Part shown: one piece after another, positions 46,204 to 55,310 of the stretch
Layout of the letters: every line of letters starts with the position of its first letter
Numbering within the stretch: the stretch's first letter is position 1
Origin: Citrobacter europaeus
Lineage (GTDB): Bacteria > Pseudomonadota > Gammaproteobacteria > Enterobacterales > Enterobacteriaceae
Assembly (NCBI GenBank): GCA_020099315.1
Contig: CP083650.1
Span: forward strand, 2,480,001 to 2,544,000
Length of the DNA stretch: 64,000 nucleotides
Reading direction: 5' to 3'
The notes under the pieces: model-generated
Seen by the model: the letters and a program-made list of their open reading frames with translations, nothing else
Told to the model about the DNA's origin: nothing
Database searches by the model: none
Translations under genes and position numbers: made by a program

Positions 46204-48630
46204 ATGTCTGAAACCGAACAATCCGGAGGCATCAGCCGTAGGACGTTAGTGAAGTCCTCAGCTATCGGTTCACTGGCGCTTGCCGCGGGTAGCCTGTCCT
46301 TACCCTTTGGTATGAGATCCGCTGCCGCGGCAGTACAACAAGCGATGCAACCGGTTGAAGAGAAGGCTGTCTGGAGTTCCTGTACCGTTAACTGCGGCAG
46401 CCGTTGCCTTTTACGTCTGCACGTTAAAGATGATGCCGTTTACTGGGTAGAGTCTGACACAACGGGCGATGATACCTATGGTAATCACCAGGTACGCGCC
46501 TGCTTGCGCGGCCGATCGATCCGTCGCCGGATGAATCACCCTGACCGCCTGAAATATCCAATGAAACGCGTAGGCAAGCGTGGAGAAGGAAAATTTGAGC
46601 GGATCACCTGGGATGAAGCGCTGGACACTATTAGCGGTAATTTGCAGCGGATCCTGAAGGATTACGGCAACGAAGCGGTCCATGTGCTGTACGGTACAGG
46701 TGTAGATGGTGGGAATATTACAAACTCCAACGTCCCCTATCGCTTGATGAATTCATGCGGCGGCTATTTGAGTCGCTATGGTAGCTATAGTACCGCGCAA
46801 ATCAGCGCCGCCATGAGTTATATGTTTGGTGCTAACGACGGCAACAGCCCGGACGACATCGCCAATACAAAACTGGTTGTCATGTTTGGCAACAACCCTG
46901 CCGAAACCCGTATGAGCGGCGGTGGTGTAACCTGGTATGTTGAGCAAGCCCGCGAACGTTCTAACGCACGAATGATCGTTATCGATCCTCGTTATAACGA
47001 TACTGCCGCTGGTCGTGAAGATGAATGGCTTCCTATTCGACCAGGAACTGACGCTGCACTGGCTGCGGCAATTGCCTGGGTGTTGATCACCGAAGATCTC
47101 ATCGATAAACCTTTTCTTGATAAATACTGCGTCGGCTACGATGAAACCACTCTTCCCGCCAGTGCACCGCGTAATGCGCACTATAAGGCATACATTCTGG
47201 GGGATGGGCCAGACGGAGTTGCCAAAACGCCAGAATGGGCTTCTCACATTACCAGCATTCCGTCTGAGAAAATTATCCACTTAGCGCGTGAAATCGGCGC
47301 AGCGAAACCCGCTTATATCTGCCAGGGCTGGGGACCGCAGCGTCACTCCAATGGTGAACAAACCGCTCGCGCGATTACGATGCTCTCCGTTTTAACCGGC
47401 AATGTGGGGATAAACGGTGGTAACTCAGGGATGCGTGAAGGGACGTGGGATCTGGGCGTGGAATGGTTCTCCATGTTAGAAAATCCGGTTAAAACGCAGA
47501 TATCTGTCTTTACCTGGACGGATGCTATCGATCATGGCGCAGAGATGACCGCGACCAGAGATGGTGTTCGCGGCAAAGATAAGCTGGACGTGCCTATCAA
47601 ATTTATCTGGTGTTATGCCAGTAATACGCTCGTCAACCAGCATGGCAATATCTCGCATACCCATGAAGTCTTACAGGATGACAGCAAGTGCGAGATGATC
47701 GTCGGTATTGAGCATTTTATGACTGCCTCCGCAAAATACTGCGACATCCTGCTGCCTGACCTGATGCCAACCGAACAGGAAGATCTCATCTCCCACGAGT
47801 CTGCCGGGAACATGGGGTATGTCATCCTTGGTCAACCTGCGACTTCGCCAAAATTTGAACGTAAACCCATTTACTGGATGCTCAGTGAAGTCGCCAAACG
47901 TTTGGGCCCGGATGTGTACCAAAAATTCACCGAGGGTCGTACACAACATGAATGGGTGAAATACCTTCATGCCAAAACCAAAGAGCGTAACCCGGAAATG
48001 CCGGATTACGAGGAAATGAAAACGACAGGCATATTCAAGAAAAAATGTCCCGAAGAACACTATGTTGCCTTTCGTTCTTTCCGGGAAGATCCCGCCGCTA
48101 ACCCATTGAAAACGCCATCAGGGAAAATTGAGATTTACTCTGAACGGCTTGCCGTCATCGCAGAAACATGGGAACTCAAAGACGACGAAATTGTTCATCC
48201 TCTTCCTGCTTATGCCCCAGGCTTTGACGGTTGGGACGATCCTAAGCGCCAAACGTATCCACTGCAGCTCACGGGGTTCCACTATAAGGCGAGAACCCAC
48301 TCCAGCTACGGCAATATCGATGTTTTACAGCAGGCTTGCCCGCAGGAGGTCTGGATAAACCCCATTGATGCCAATGCACGTGGTATTCGTAACGGCGACA
48401 CGGTAAGGGTGTTTAACAATAATGGCCAGATGTTGATCAGCGCGAAAGTTACACCGCGCATTTTGCCCGGCGTCACAGCTATCGGACAAGGTGCCTGGCT
48501 CAATGCCGATATGTTCGGCGATCGGATCGATCATGGTGGTTCCATTAACATTCTCACGTCGCATCGACCTTCTCCATTAGCGAAGGGGAATCCATCCCAC
48601 AGTAATCTCGTTCAGGTTGAAAAGGTATAA
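46204..48630 (+). CDS. ynfF: DMSO reductase-type molybdoenzyme YnfF
   Basis: An 808-residue paralogue of YnfE. The same Tat signal (SRRTLVKSSAIGSLALAAGS) and the iron-sulfur cysteines in CTVNCGSRC with VRACLRGRS are present, as are the Mo-domain motifs RYGSYSTAQ and VMFGNNPAETRMSGGG. In E. coli YnfF binds YnfG and YnfH as the catalytic partner. Identity to YnfE runs over the whole protein, with drift concentrated in surface loops. It is followed after ten bases by ynfG. Confidence 0.95.
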   Translation: MSETEQSGGISRRTLVKSSAIGSLALAAGSLSLPFGMRSAAAAVQQAMQPVEEKAVWSSCTVNCGSRCLLRLHVKDDAVYWVESDTTGDDTYGNHQVRACLRGRSIRRRMNHPDRLKYPMKRVGKRGEGKFERITWDEALDTISGNLQRILKDYGNEAVHVLYGTGVDGGNITNSNVPYRLMNSCGGYLSRYGSYSTAQISAAMSYMFGANDGNSPDDIANTKLVVMFGNNPAETRMSGGGVTWYVEQARERSNARMIVIDPRYNDTAAGREDEWLPIRPGTDAALAAAIAWVLITEDLIDKPFLDKYCVGYDETTLPASAPRNAHYKAYILGDGPDGVAKTPEWASHITSIPSEKIIHLAREIGAAKPAYICQGWGPQRHSNGEQTARAITMLSVLTGNVGINGGNSGMREGTWDLGVEWFSMLENPVKTQISVFTWTDAIDHGAEMTATRDGVRGKDKLDVPIKFIWCYASNTLVNQHGNISHTHEVLQDDSKCEMIVGIEHFMTASAKYCDILLPDLMPTEQEDLISHESAGNMGYVILGQPATSPKFERKPIYWMLSEVAKRLGPDVYQKFTEGRTQHEWVKYLHAKTKERNPEMPDYEEMKTTGIFKKKCPEEHYVAFRSFREDPAANPLKTPSGKIEIYSERLAVIAETWELKDDEIVHPLPAYAPGFDGWDDPKRQTYPLQLTGFHYKARTHSSYGNIDVLQQACPQEVWINPIDANARGIRNGDTVRVFNNNGQMLISAKVTPRILPGVTAIGQGAWLNADMFGDRIDHGGSINILTSHRPSPLAKGNPSHSNLVQVEKV

Positions 48631-48640
48631 GGACTAACCC

Positions 48641-49258
48641 ATGACAACTCAGTATGGATTTTTTATTGATTCCAGCCGTTGCACCGGGTGTAAAACCTGC
48701 GAGCTGGCCTGCAAAGACTACAAAGACCTCACCCCCGACGTCAGTTTCCGGCGGATTTACGAGTACGCAGGTGGTGACTGGCAGGAAGATAACGGCGTCT
48801 GGCACCAGAATGTTTTCGCCTATTACCTCTCCATTGCCTGTAACCACTGCGAAGATCCAGCCTGCACCAAGGTTTGCCCCAGCGGAGCCATGCATAAACG
48901 TGAAGATGGTTTTGTGGTGGTTGATGAAGACGTTTGCATCGGCTGTCGCTACTGCCACATGGCCTGCCCGTATGGCGCGCCGCAGTACAATGCCGCCAAA
49001 GGACATATGACCAAGTGTGACGGTTGTCATGACCGCGTCGCCGACGGCAAAAAGCCCATCTGCGTCGAGTCCTGCCCGCTGCGCGCGCTGGACTTTGGTC
49101 CCATTGATGCACTGCGCAAAAAACACGGTGAGCTGGCGGCAGTCGCTCCGCTGCCGGGCGCGCATTTCACCAAACCGAGCATTGTGATCAAACCCAACGC
49201 CAATAGCCGCCCGACCGGGGATACCACGGGTTATCTGGCAAATCCGAAGGAGGTGTAA
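48641..49258 (+). CDS. ynfG: Iron-sulfur electron-transfer subunit YnfG
   Basis: A 205-residue DmsB-like ferredoxin subunit with four [4Fe-4S] motifs: CTGCKTCELAC near residue 14, CNHCEDPACTKVCP near 67, CIGCRYCHMACPYGAP near 99 and CDGCHDRVADGKKPICVESC near 126. It passes electrons from the quinol-oxidising anchor YnfH to the molybdoenzyme. It has no signal of its own and is exported with the Tat-bearing catalytic subunit. The ynfH start follows the ynfG stop after one base. Confidence 0.96.
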   Translation: MTTQYGFFIDSSRCTGCKTCELACKDYKDLTPDVSFRRIYEYAGGDWQEDNGVWHQNVFAYYLSIACNHCEDPACTKVCPSGAMHKREDGFVVVDEDVCIGCRYCHMACPYGAPQYNAAKGHMTKCDGCHDRVADGKKPICVESCPLRALDFGPIDALRKKHGELAAVAPLPGAHFTKPSIVIKPNANSRPTGDTTGYLANPKEV

Positions 49259-49259
49259 C

Positions 49260-50114
49260 ATGGGCAATGGATGGCATGAATGGCCGCTGGTCCTGTTTAC
49301 GGTGCTCGGCCAGTGCGTGGCTGGCGCGCTGATAGTGAGTGGCTATGGCTGGCTGACCGCTAAAGACGGAATGGCAAAACAACGTATCGTGCGCAGCATG
49401 TTTTTTCTGTGGCTGGTGATGGGCATCGCCTTTCTCGCCTCGGTAATGCATTTAGGTTCACCGCTGCGCGCCTTTAACTCGCTGAACAGGGTCGGCGCAT
49501 CTGCGCTGAGTAATGAAATCGCCAGCGGTTCTCTGTTTTTCGCCGTCGGCGGCCTGTGGTGGCTGGTGGCGTTTCTCGGTAAAATGCCCGCAGCGTTAGG
49601 TAAAATCTGGCTGCTGGCTGGCATGCTGCTGGGCCTGGTTTTTGTGTTGGCGATGACCAGCGTCTACCAGATAGATACCGTTCCGACCTGGTATAATGGC
49701 TACACCACGCTGGCATTTTTTATGACACTGTTGCTAAGCGGACCACTGTTTGCCGCCCTGCTGCTGCGCGCCGCGGGTGTTTCTTTTAACGCCGCCAGAT
49801 TCGCCAGTATCAGCGTTGTGGCCCTGCTGGTGGCGGTGGCCGTTATTGTCCTGCAGGGTGTATCGCTCAGTGATATTCACAGCTCGGTACAAAACGCCAG
49901 CGCGTTGGTTCCCGACTATGGCAGTTTACAGGTCTGGCGTGTCCTGTTGCTGGCTGCGGGTCTGGGTTGCTGGATATGTCCGTTAATCCGTCGCAAAGAG
50001 CCGTCAGTCGGCGGACTGGCGCTGGGCCTGGTTTTAGTACTTGGCGGTGAAATCATCGGCCGGGGTTTGTTTTACGGTTTACATATGACAGTCGGCATGG
50101 CTGTTGCAGGTTAA
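49260..50114 (+). CDS. ynfH: Membrane anchor and quinol dehydrogenase subunit YnfH
   Basis: A 284-residue DmsC-type protein with eight hydrophobic helices, length as in E. coli YnfH. It anchors YnfFG to the inner membrane and oxidises menaquinol. The conserved glutamate and histidine near the quinol pocket are in NGWHEWPLVLFTVLGQC (first helix) and the MHLGSPLRAFNSLNR loop. It is immediately downstream of ynfG and precedes dmsD by 42 bases. Confidence 0.94.
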   Translation: MGNGWHEWPLVLFTVLGQCVAGALIVSGYGWLTAKDGMAKQRIVRSMFFLWLVMGIAFLASVMHLGSPLRAFNSLNRVGASALSNEIASGSLFFAVGGLWWLVAFLGKMPAALGKIWLLAGMLLGLVFVLAMTSVYQIDTVPTWYNGYTTLAFFMTLLLSGPLFAALLLRAAGVSFNAARFASISVVALLVAVAVIVLQGVSLSDIHSSVQNASALVPDYGSLQVWRVLLLAAGLGCWICPLIRRKEPSVGGLALGLVLVLGGEIIGRGLFYGLHMTVGMAVAG

Positions 50115-50156
50115 CTTTTGGGTGCGGGGTAACCCGCACTGTTCAGGATTTTTTGC

Positions 50157-50771
50157 ATGACCCATTTTTCGCAAGGTGACAACTTTTCTACCGCAGCGCG
50201 CGTACTTGGCGCGCTGTTTTACTATGCGCCAGACAGCGTGGAAGCCTCTGCAGTAGTCAGTGCGTTAAGGGCCGATGGCTGGCAGGCGCAATGGCCGCTT
50301 GATCAAGCAACACTCTCCCCGCTGGCAGCACAACTGCAAGCCGAGACCGATGAGCCTCTGCCGCAGGCCTGGCAACGCTTGTTTGTCGGTCCGTATGCGC
50401 TACCTTCTCCGCCCTGGGGATCCGTCTGGCTGGATCGTGAAAATGTGTTGTTTGGCGACTCCACGCTGGCTCTGCGTCAGTGGATGCGGGACAACGGCAT
50501 CCAGTTTGCCATGCAGCAAAATGAGCCAGAAGATCACTTTGGTTCGCTGCTATTGTTGACAGCCTGGCTTGCTGAGAACGAACGCCACACCGAGTGCGAA
50601 CAGCTGCTGGCCTGGCATCTTTTCCCGTGGTCATCGCGCTTCCTTGAGGTATTTATCGAAAAAGCTGACCACCCGTTTTACCAGGCGCTGGGTGAGCTGG
50701 CGCGCCTGACGCTGGCCCAGTGGCAGTCGCAGTTACTGATCCCGATAGCTGATAAGCCCCTGTTTCGTTAA
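50157..50771 (+). CDS. dmsD: Tat proofreading chaperone DmsD
   Basis: A 204-residue all-helical chaperone (TorD family) that binds the twin-arginine signals of DmsA and YnfE until the cofactor is loaded. It has the length of E. coli DmsD, with the family [17 protein letters not shown] stretch (residues 80-96) and the [18 protein letters not shown] helix. It is the last gene of the ynf operon, followed by a perfect 32-base palindrome. Confidence 0.95.
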   Translation: MTHFSQGDNFSTAARVLGALFYYAPDSVEASAVVSALRADGWQAQWPLDQATLSPLAAQLQAETDEPLPQAWQRLFVGPYALPSPPWGSVWLDRENVLFGDSTLALRQWMRDNGIQFAMQQNEPEDHFGSLLLLTAWLAENERHTECEQLLAWHLFPWSSRFLEVFIEKADHPFYQALGELARLTLAQWQSQLLIPIADKPLFR

Positions 50772-50774
50772 TTT

Positions 50775-50806
50775 CACGACAGGCAGGATGCATCCTGCCT
50801 GTCGTG
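50775..50806. repeat. Perfect 32-base palindrome after dmsD
   Basis: CACGACAGGCAGGATG is followed without spacer by its exact reverse complement, three bases after the dmsD stop. As RNA it would be a long hairpin. No T-run follows, so it may be a rho-assisted terminator, a 3' stabiliser of the ynf message, or a protein site. Confidence 0.85.
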
Positions 50807-50926
50807 CATCCTGTTGCGCACGCTGAGCTTTTGCTTCTGTTGTCAAATAGCCGCAAAATACAGCGTCTGAAACTTCCTCTCTGGCCACACATGCATCATT
50901 TACATGCTTATCCAGACCTGCGCGCC

Positions 50927-52180
50927 ATGTTTCGCCGCCTGCTGATTGCCGCGCTGATTGGTATCCTTGCTGCGTTGGCCGTAGCAGGATTTCGTCATGC
51001 TATGTTTCTTCTCGAATGGTTGTTCCTGAGCAACGACACCGGGAGTCTGGTCAATGCAGCGACAAACCTTTCCCCTTTAAGACGTATGCTGACGCCTGCA
51101 TTAGGGGGGCTGGCGGCAGGATTGCTGCTTTGGGGATGGCAAAAGTTCAACCGTTTACGCCCGCAGGCTCCCACTGATTATATGGAGGCCCTGCAAACCG
51201 ACGGACAATTTGACGTCAGTGCAAGCCTGGTGAAATCGCTGGCCTCGTTACTGGTCGTTGCCAGCGGGAGCGCCATCGGGCGTGAAGGCGCCATGATTTT
51301 ACTGGCGGCGCTTGCGGCCTCCTGCTTTGCTCAACGTTTTACCCCGCGTACAGAATGGAAGTTATGGATTGCCTGCGGCGCCGCTGCGGGTATGGCCGGA
51401 GCGTACCATGCTCCGCTGGCAGGCAGTTTATTTATTGCCGAAGTGTTGTTCGGCACGTTGATCCTGGCGTCATTGGGACCGGTGGTGGTCTCCGCCGTCG
51501 TCGCTCTGCTCACCACCAATGTGCTGAGCGACAGCAATGCGCTGCTGTATGCCGTGCACTTCACACGGGAGCTGCATGTGCTGGAATACGTCATGATCGT
51601 CAGTACGGGTCTGGCTGCCGGCGTTTGCGGACCGCTTTTTATGTGGTTAATGACCGCCAGTCATAATGTTTTTTTACGCTTTAAACTCTCGCCCCCGTGG
51701 CAACTGGCGCTTGGCGGGCTGATCGTTGGCCTGCTGTCATTACTCACACCAGCAGTCTGGGGTAATGGCTACAGCGTGGTGCAGTCATATTTACTTTCCC
51801 CACCATTGCTGGCCGTGGTGAGCGGGATCTTCATCTGCAAATTACTGGCTGTGCTTGCCAGCAGTGGATCCGGCGCGCCAGGCGGCGTGTTCACGCCAAC
51901 GCTGTTTGTCGGTCTGTCGGTGGGCATGCTGCTGGGACGGGTATGGGGCTTGTGGCTTCCGGGTCCGGATGAGATTGCCATTTTGCTGGGATTAACGGGG
52001 ATGGCCACGCTGCTGGCAGCAACTACGCATGCGCCAATAATGTCGACGCTGATGGTTTGTGAAATGACCGGGGAGTATCGTCTACTCCCCGGATTGCTGA
52101 TTGCCTGCGTGTTGGCGTCAGTGCTGTCGCGAACGTTACGCCAGGACTCTATCTACCGACAGCACGCTGCCGAGCATTGA
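50927..52180 (+). CDS. clcB: Voltage-gated ClC-type chloride channel/antiporter ClcB
   Basis: About 417 residues from ATG 50927 ([21 protein letters not shown]), the start used by the E. coli protein; an ATG 12 codons upstream and a GTG at 50804 are open but unsupported. The ClC selectivity motifs are present: [18 protein letters not shown] (GREGP-like, with A for P) and [13 protein letters not shown] (GxFxP). It has 10 or more hydrophobic helices. ClcB helps acid resistance with ClcA. Its 3' end overlaps bioD2 by 45 bases, tail to tail. Confidence 0.92.
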   Translation: MFRRLLIAALIGILAALAVAGFRHAMFLLEWLFLSNDTGSLVNAATNLSPLRRMLTPALGGLAAGLLLWGWQKFNRLRPQAPTDYMEALQTDGQFDVSASLVKSLASLLVVASGSAIGREGAMILLAALAASCFAQRFTPRTEWKLWIACGAAAGMAGAYHAPLAGSLFIAEVLFGTLILASLGPVVVSAVVALLTTNVLSDSNALLYAVHFTRELHVLEYVMIVSTGLAAGVCGPLFMWLMTASHNVFLRFKLSPPWQLALGGLIVGLLSLLTPAVWGNGYSVVQSYLLSPPLLAVVSGIFICKLLAVLASSGSGAPGGVFTPTLFVGLSVGMLLGRVWGLWLPGPDEIAILLGLTGMATLLAATTHAPIMSTLMVCEMTGEYRLLPGLLIACVLASVLSRTLRQDSIYRQHAAEH

Positions 52181-52831
52181 CAGACGGATGTACTGAGACA
52201 GCTCGCGCTGCTCTGCACGAGGCAGATAAGGTAGTTCGCCGATTAACGGAGCGGGTAATTTTTTACTTAGCACATCAATGATTTCCGCATAATGCGCCAG
52301 CCCCGGGTTGATTCGGTTCGCGACCCAGCCAATCAGCGGCAGTCCGTCGCTGGCAATCGCCTGTGCGGTGAGGATGGCATGATTAATACAGCCTTCCTGG
52401 ATACCCACCACCATCAGCACCGGCAGTTGTTCCTGCACCACCCACTCCGATAACGGACGCAGATCGTTCATCAGACTGCGCCAGCCTCCGGTACCTTCCA
52501 CGACAACATGATCGACTTTTTCGCTGAGGCTTGCGAGACCGTTGGATAACAGAGTGTAATTGACCGGACCACTATGCGCTACGCTACTTTCGTCTTCGCT
52601 GAGCGCAATCGGGTTGACCGCTTCGTAAGGCAGTTCGATAGTGGACACGCTTTGCAGCACCAGCGCATCTTTGTTGCGCAGGCCTTCAGGTGTCTCTTTG
52701 CTTCCTTTGGCTACGGGTTTGTAACCCGCAACGCTTTTACCCCCTGACGCTAACGCTTGTAGTAATGCGCGGGAAACCACGGTCTTCCCAACAGAAGTGT
52801 CTGTACCTGTAATAAAGAAACGCTTCAGCAT
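52136..52831 (-). CDS. bioD2: Dethiobiotin synthetase paralogue BioD2
   Basis: A 231-residue P-loop ATPase of the BioD family, the same length as E. coli YnfK. ATP binding is in [18 protein letters not shown] (residues 7-24). The carboxylation site region [20 protein letters not shown] is intact. The enzyme would form the ureido ring of dethiobiotin; the bio operon copy is the main one. The start is ATG 52831, with GGTGGAG upstream. The end overlaps clcB. Confidence 0.93.
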   Translation of the reverse strand: MLKRFFITGTDTSVGKTVVSRALLQALASGGKSVAGYKPVAKGSKETPEGLRNKDALVLQSVSTIELPYEAVNPIALSEDESSVAHSGPVNYTLLSNGLASLSEKVDHVVVEGTGGWRSLMNDLRPLSEWVVQEQLPVLMVVGIQEGCINHAILTAQAIASDGLPLIGWVANRINPGLAHYAEIIDVLSKKLPAPLIGELPYLPRAEQRELSQYIRLSMLGSVLSVDRVLA

Positions 52832-52956
52832 CACTAACTCCACCGTTATGCTTTGAAAATATAAATCAGGAAAATAAAACAGTGGAGAAAGTCTAAGGTA
52901 TGATGACGAGAATCAGCTTGAGATAGCGCAATTTTTCGTACAACAGTTAAAAAATG

Positions 52957-54177
52957 TTAACCCTGTAATAGACGAATCAACAAAGAACCGTTATACATCG
53001 CGTCCTTAACGAGCGCGGCCCCCGCCATCGTCCCTTGATTGGTGAATTGCGTACTTTCAACGACTATATGCTGACTGTAGGCCGGGAGCGCCTGCTGACG
53101 AATGCTGTCAGCAATAGTGGGGAACAGAATATCCGACGCTTTACTGAGCGGAGAACCAATCAATATCTTTTGCGGGTTGAACAAATTCACCATGATGGCC
53201 AGAATGCGTCCGACGTGGGTCCCTACGCCGCTAATGATATCTTTCGCCAATAAATCACCCTGCATTGCCGCCAGACACAGTGCGTCTACCGTCAGCGGTT
53301 GTCCGTGTAAAGAAGAACTCATTGACTGCTTCAAGCGCACCTGCGCCAGTTCGAGCACGCTGTCGACGCTGGCGATCGTTTCCAGACACCCATGGTTACC
53401 GCAGTAGCAGCGTTTACCGTACGGATCCACCTGCGTATGGCCAATTTCCACCAGGCTACTGCTACCAGCATGCAGTAAATGACCGTCAGTGATCACCCCG
53501 GCACCCACGTTATGATCGATCACCACCTGGATGACGTCGCGCGCGCCGCGCGATGCGCCGAAAAGCGCCTCAGCCATGGTCCAGGCGCTAATGTCATGCT
53601 GAATATAGACCGGTACGCCAGTATGGTTCTCAAGCGCCTGGCCCAGCGGCATCTCTTTGACATCTTCGTAAAATGGCATGCGATGCACGATACCGTTTTC
53701 AGTATCAATAATGCCGGGTAAGGTGATGGCGATGGAGGTTAAGCGTTCCAGCTTTTGTTGGTGCCGGATGAAAAACTGGTCGACCTGAGTAATAACACGT
53801 TCCAGCAGCGGTGTTTCACTGACCAGCGCCATTTCGAGACAATCTTCTACCACCAGTTTGCTGCTCAGATCGCGCAGTGCCAGAAAGATCTCGCCGCGAC
53901 TGATACGAATGGATAAATAGTGCCAGGCTTCCGTTTCAACAACCAGCCCAACAGCCGGACGCCCACGGCTGCCCGCTTCCTTGATTTCCAGCTCTTGCAC
54001 CAGGTGCGCTTCGAGCATTTCGCGGACAATTTTAGTAATACTGGCTGGCGCCAGTTGCGCCAGGCGAGAGAGATCAATACGCGATACCGGACCCAGCTGA
54101 TCAATCAGGCGGTAAACTGCGCCAGCATTGGTCTGCTTAATTTGATCGATATGCCCAGGCTGACTATCAGCAACCAC
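52957..54177 (-). CDS. mlc: Global repressor of sugar uptake genes Mlc (DgsA)
   Basis: A 406-residue ROK-family repressor of ptsG, ptsHI, manXYZ and malT, released when membrane PtsG binds it. The N-terminal HTH (LAQLAPASITKIVREMLEAH near residues 38-57) precedes the ROK fold, which has the zinc site HTQVDPYGKRCYCGNHGCLETIAS. It starts at GTG 54177, as in E. coli; a tandem GTG just upstream is closer to the ribosome site. A strong Mlc-type operator lies 12 bases beyond the start, so it represses itself. Confidence 0.96.
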   Translation of the reverse strand: MVADSQPGHIDQIKQTNAGAVYRLIDQLGPVSRIDLSRLAQLAPASITKIVREMLEAHLVQELEIKEAGSRGRPAVGLVVETEAWHYLSIRISRGEIFLALRDLSSKLVVEDCLEMALVSETPLLERVITQVDQFFIRHQQKLERLTSIAITLPGIIDTENGIVHRMPFYEDVKEMPLGQALENHTGVPVYIQHDISAWTMAEALFGASRGARDVIQVVIDHNVGAGVITDGHLLHAGSSSLVEIGHTQVDPYGKRCYCGNHGCLETIASVDSVLELAQVRLKQSMSSSLHGQPLTVDALCLAAMQGDLLAKDIISGVGTHVGRILAIMVNLFNPQKILIGSPLSKASDILFPTIADSIRQQALPAYSQHIVVESTQFTNQGTMAGAALVKDAMYNGSLLIRLLQG

Positions 54178-54189
54178 CACTTACTCCCT

Positions 54190-54211
54190 TTATTTTCGCG
54201 CTCCGAAATAA
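54190..54211. promoter_or_regulatory. Mlc autoregulatory operator
   Basis: A 22-base element with arms TTATTTTCGCG and CGAAATAA fits the Mlc/NagC-type consensus (TTATTTCGGAGCGCGAAAAT read on the other strand), just upstream of mlc. The GC-rich centre CGCGCTCCG favours Mlc over NagC. Confidence 0.85.
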
Positions 54212-54295
54212 TCTGCGGGCTATGGTGAAGCACTTCAATGGCTTCCGTCAACTTTTTACTTAGCCTTGTGATTTACTGCACATTTTCGCTCATTT

Positions 54296-55204
54296 TTAAA
54301 CTAAATTAATCGCCTTAACGACCGCCAGAAGCTGTTCCCGAAAGCGTTGCGCGGCGTGACTTTGCTCATGATGCTTTGGCCACACTAACCACATTTCTGA
54401 AACGGCATCTTCCTCCGCTATCGGGATCCAACACATTTCATACAATTGCACCCGTTTAAAGGAAGCGGGAAGAATGGAGACACCTAATCCTGCGGCCACC
54501 AGCCCGATGATAGTCATCGCCTCACCAACCTCCTGAGCGATAGTCGGCTTCAGTCCATAGCGACGCATCAGGCCAAGAATATCGTCATACAACCCCGTCC
54601 CTACATGGGGGTCAAAAAAGACAAATGGCTCATTGGCCAGTTCCGCCAATGTGACCACGGGCTTTTGCGCCAGCGGATGCGTACGCGGGATCATCGCCAT
54701 CAGCGGCTCATGCAGAATGATTTCATGCTCCAGCGTTTCAGGAAGCTGTGTGTTGCGCAGAAGTCCCAAATCCAGCGTTCCTTCATTAAGCGGAGCAATT
54801 TGCTCGCGCGTATTCATTTCGCGGGTTTGCATATGCACTGCAGGGTAGCTTTGGCGAAACACGGATAAGGTATCTGAAACCGCTTTGATAAACGGTGCCG
54901 AAGACGTAAAACCGATACGCAATTCCCCCGCTTCTCCCAGATGAAGCCGCTCAGCCCTGGCAGCGGCTTCATTAACCAAACCGAGGATTTGCCGACTGTC
55001 CGCCAGGAACTGCTTTCCGGCAGAGGTCAGCGCCACGCTGCGATTAGTCCGCGCCAGAAGCCGGGCGCCGACCTGCTGCTCCAGGATTTGGATCTGCTGG
55101 CTAAGCGGCGGTTGCGATATATTCAGCCGCGCCGCCGCCCGACCAAAATGCAGCTCTTCGGCAACCGCTACAAAGTAACGTAAATGACGCAGTTCGATAT
55201 TCAT
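54296..55204 (-). CDS. ynfL: LysR-family regulator YnfL
   Basis: A 302-residue LysR-type transcription factor. The HTH starts MNIELRHLRYFVAVAEELHFGRAAARLNISQPPLSQQIQILE, with the aromatic-degradation subgroup look (CbnR/BenM-like). The effector domain carries GELRIGFTSSAPFIKAVSDTL and the GLGVSILPASF lobe. It matches E. coli YnfL in place and type. The gene is divergent from the MFS gene ynfM, its probable target; no ligand is known. Confidence 0.93.
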   Translation of the reverse strand: MNIELRHLRYFVAVAEELHFGRAAARLNISQPPLSQQIQILEQQVGARLLARTNRSVALTSAGKQFLADSRQILGLVNEAAARAERLHLGEAGELRIGFTSSAPFIKAVSDTLSVFRQSYPAVHMQTREMNTREQIAPLNEGTLDLGLLRNTQLPETLEHEIILHEPLMAMIPRTHPLAQKPVVTLAELANEPFVFFDPHVGTGLYDDILGLMRRYGLKPTIAQEVGEAMTIIGLVAAGLGVSILPASFKRVQLYEMCWIPIAEEDAVSEMWLVWPKHHEQSHAAQRFREQLLAVVKAINLV

Positions 55205-55310
55205 ATTTTTAAGATATCATTTGAGATTATTAATATATTAGACAGAATATTGTGATTTTCATACTCTTAAGGCTAGTCCTGTAGAAGTTTTGATTGAGCA
55301 AGGATTTCAA

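Noticed and set aside
48554..49267. A 237-codon antisense frame opposite ynfG
   Set aside because: It arises from the cysteine- and GC-rich ynfG sequence read backward, with no start signal.
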